Shown here in pieces: positions 22,539-23,100 of a stretch of 23,100 nt of DNA (positions are counted from its first letter, which is position 1; each line of letters begins with the position of its first letter). Both the position numbers and the translations under genes were made by a program. The stretch is from contig DSBX01000272.1 of assembly GCA_011049385.1 (NCBI GenBank), forward strand, positions 1 to 23,100, given 5' to 3'. A model generated the notes under the pieces. It did no database searches. It was not told the origin of the DNA and worked only from the letters and a program-made list of their open reading frames with translations. The DNA is from Caldifarciminota bacterium (GTDB lineage Bacteria; Hydrothermota; Tepidihabitantia; Tepidihabitantales; Tepidihabitantaceae).

Positions 22539-23100
22539 ATGACCAGAGCAACCGTGCTGACGCTCGCCGTCTGCATCACGCTTGCCTGGGCGGTCCAGTC
22601 GGACCCCACCATCGCCCCCCGGGGCCTCACCCCGACGGCAATCCACCTCCCGGACGGACCCGCTGACGCAGAACTCGTCCCGGTCGGCACCGGCCTGCCC
22701 GCGGACCCGGCCGAAACCGACTGGGCGACGGTCGGCGGCCCGGGCCGCGAAATCCCGCAGGACGAAGCCACCATCCCCCTCACCCCCTTCATAGACTGGG
22801 GCGACGACAAACTCATCGCCGAACTCAGCAGTTCACCGACCTTCGGCAAACTCTCGGCCGACGTCGCGCCCAACGGCGACATCTACGTGTCGGACACCGG
22901 CAACAACCGCATCGCTGTGTTCTCGAGCCGCGGTGCGTTCAAGTTCGAGTTCGGTGGGTTCGGCGTGGCCAAGCCGGCGAGTGGCTTCCCGGTCACGTGG
23001 GAAGAGGGCCTGCTCAACTTCCCTCTCGGGCTGGATATCGCTGATGACGGCACGGTGTACGTGGCCGACTTCCAGAACGACTCGATCTCGGTGTTCGACG
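22539..23100 (+). CDS. Partial secreted NHL-repeat (beta-propeller) protein
   Basis: The frame opens with ATG at 22539 and runs off the right edge (187 codons visible). Residues 1-18 (MTRATVLTLAVCITLAWA) are a signal peptide. After a proline-rich stretch of about 80 residues come two NHL-type repeats: PNGDIYVSDTGNNRIAVFSS and, about 45 residues later, DDGTVYVADFQNDSISVFD. Such propellers are extracytoplasmic binding or scaffold modules; a ligand cannot be told. It has its own promoter and a good Shine-Dalgarno site, and is divergent from the glycan operon, so it is probably a separate unit. A longer protein, perhaps with a C-terminal sorting domain, is likely beyond the window. Confidence 0.85.
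   Translation, partial: MTRATVLTLAVCITLAWAVQSDPTIAPRGLTPTAIHLPDGPADAELVPVGTGLPADPAETDWATVGGPGREIPQDEATIPLTPFIDWGDDKLIAELSSSPTFGKLSADVAPNGDIYVSDTGNNRIAVFSSRGAFKFEFGGFGVAKPASGFPVTWEEGLLNFPLGLDIADDGTVYVADFQNDSISVFD

Noticed and set aside
1..23100. CRISPR arrays, transposases, IS ends, tRNA or rRNA genes, phage genes
   Set aside because: None seen; the DNA is almost wholly accounted for by the coding genes listed.

Overview
The window looks like a high-GC, double-membrane (diderm) bacterial genome with very dense gene packing. Diderm evidence: a Wzz-type chain-length regulator, a flippase, an O-antigen ligase/polymerase, a porin-like barrel with a signal peptide and a Wzi-like protein. A pair of CoA-dehydratase-activase-related proteins suggests an anaerobic lifestyle. 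The mix of poorly known membrane families makes an uncultured candidate phylum likely; WOR-3/Stahlbacteria is my guess, held with low confidence. No tRNA, rRNA, CRISPR array, insertion sequence or transposase was seen.

Layout, right to left, because nearly everything reads on the minus strand. (i) 22539-23100 (+) is the start of a secreted NHL-repeat protein, divergent from the glycan locus. (ii) 22261-16350 (-) is rfbA, polA, wecB and a membrane sulfatase-like protein, an operon of nucleotide-sugar genes with DNA polymerase I in the middle. (iii) 16342-12269 (-) is wzz, a wzx-like flippase and a wzy/waaL-like protein: assembly and export. (iv) 12233-9897 holds two divergently transcribed family-4 glycosyltransferases. 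(v) 9862-6087 (-) is a porin-like protein, a third glycosyltransferase, an RmlC-like cupin and rfbB. (vi) 6032-4000 (-) is a pair of homologous 2-hydroxyacyl-CoA dehydratase/activase-related proteins. (vii) 3969-1 (-) is MazG, an fn3-DUF6754 membrane protein, three further uncharacterised membrane proteins and a partial Wzi-like surface protein, nearly all with stop/start overlaps.

Functionally, about 16 kb is one surface polysaccharide (O-antigen or capsule) locus of Wzx/Wzy type: activated sugars (dTDP-glucose, its 4-keto-6-deoxy derivative, UDP-ManNAc), glycosyltransferases, flippase, polymerase/ligase, chain-length control and a probable modifying enzyme. RmlD and an initiating phosphoglycosyltransferase are absent from the window.

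The two observations I consider most worth following are these. First, six minus-35/minus-10 pairs, all with a 16-base spacer, sit so that the minus-10 box ends only 6-10 bases before a start codon. This suggests leaderless or nearly leaderless transcripts, while operon-internal genes often carry Shine-Dalgarno sequences. Second, the MazG/fn3-DUF6754/three-membrane-protein/Wzi-like cassette looks like an uncharacterised envelope system. All function calls come from reading the sequence; no database search was run.
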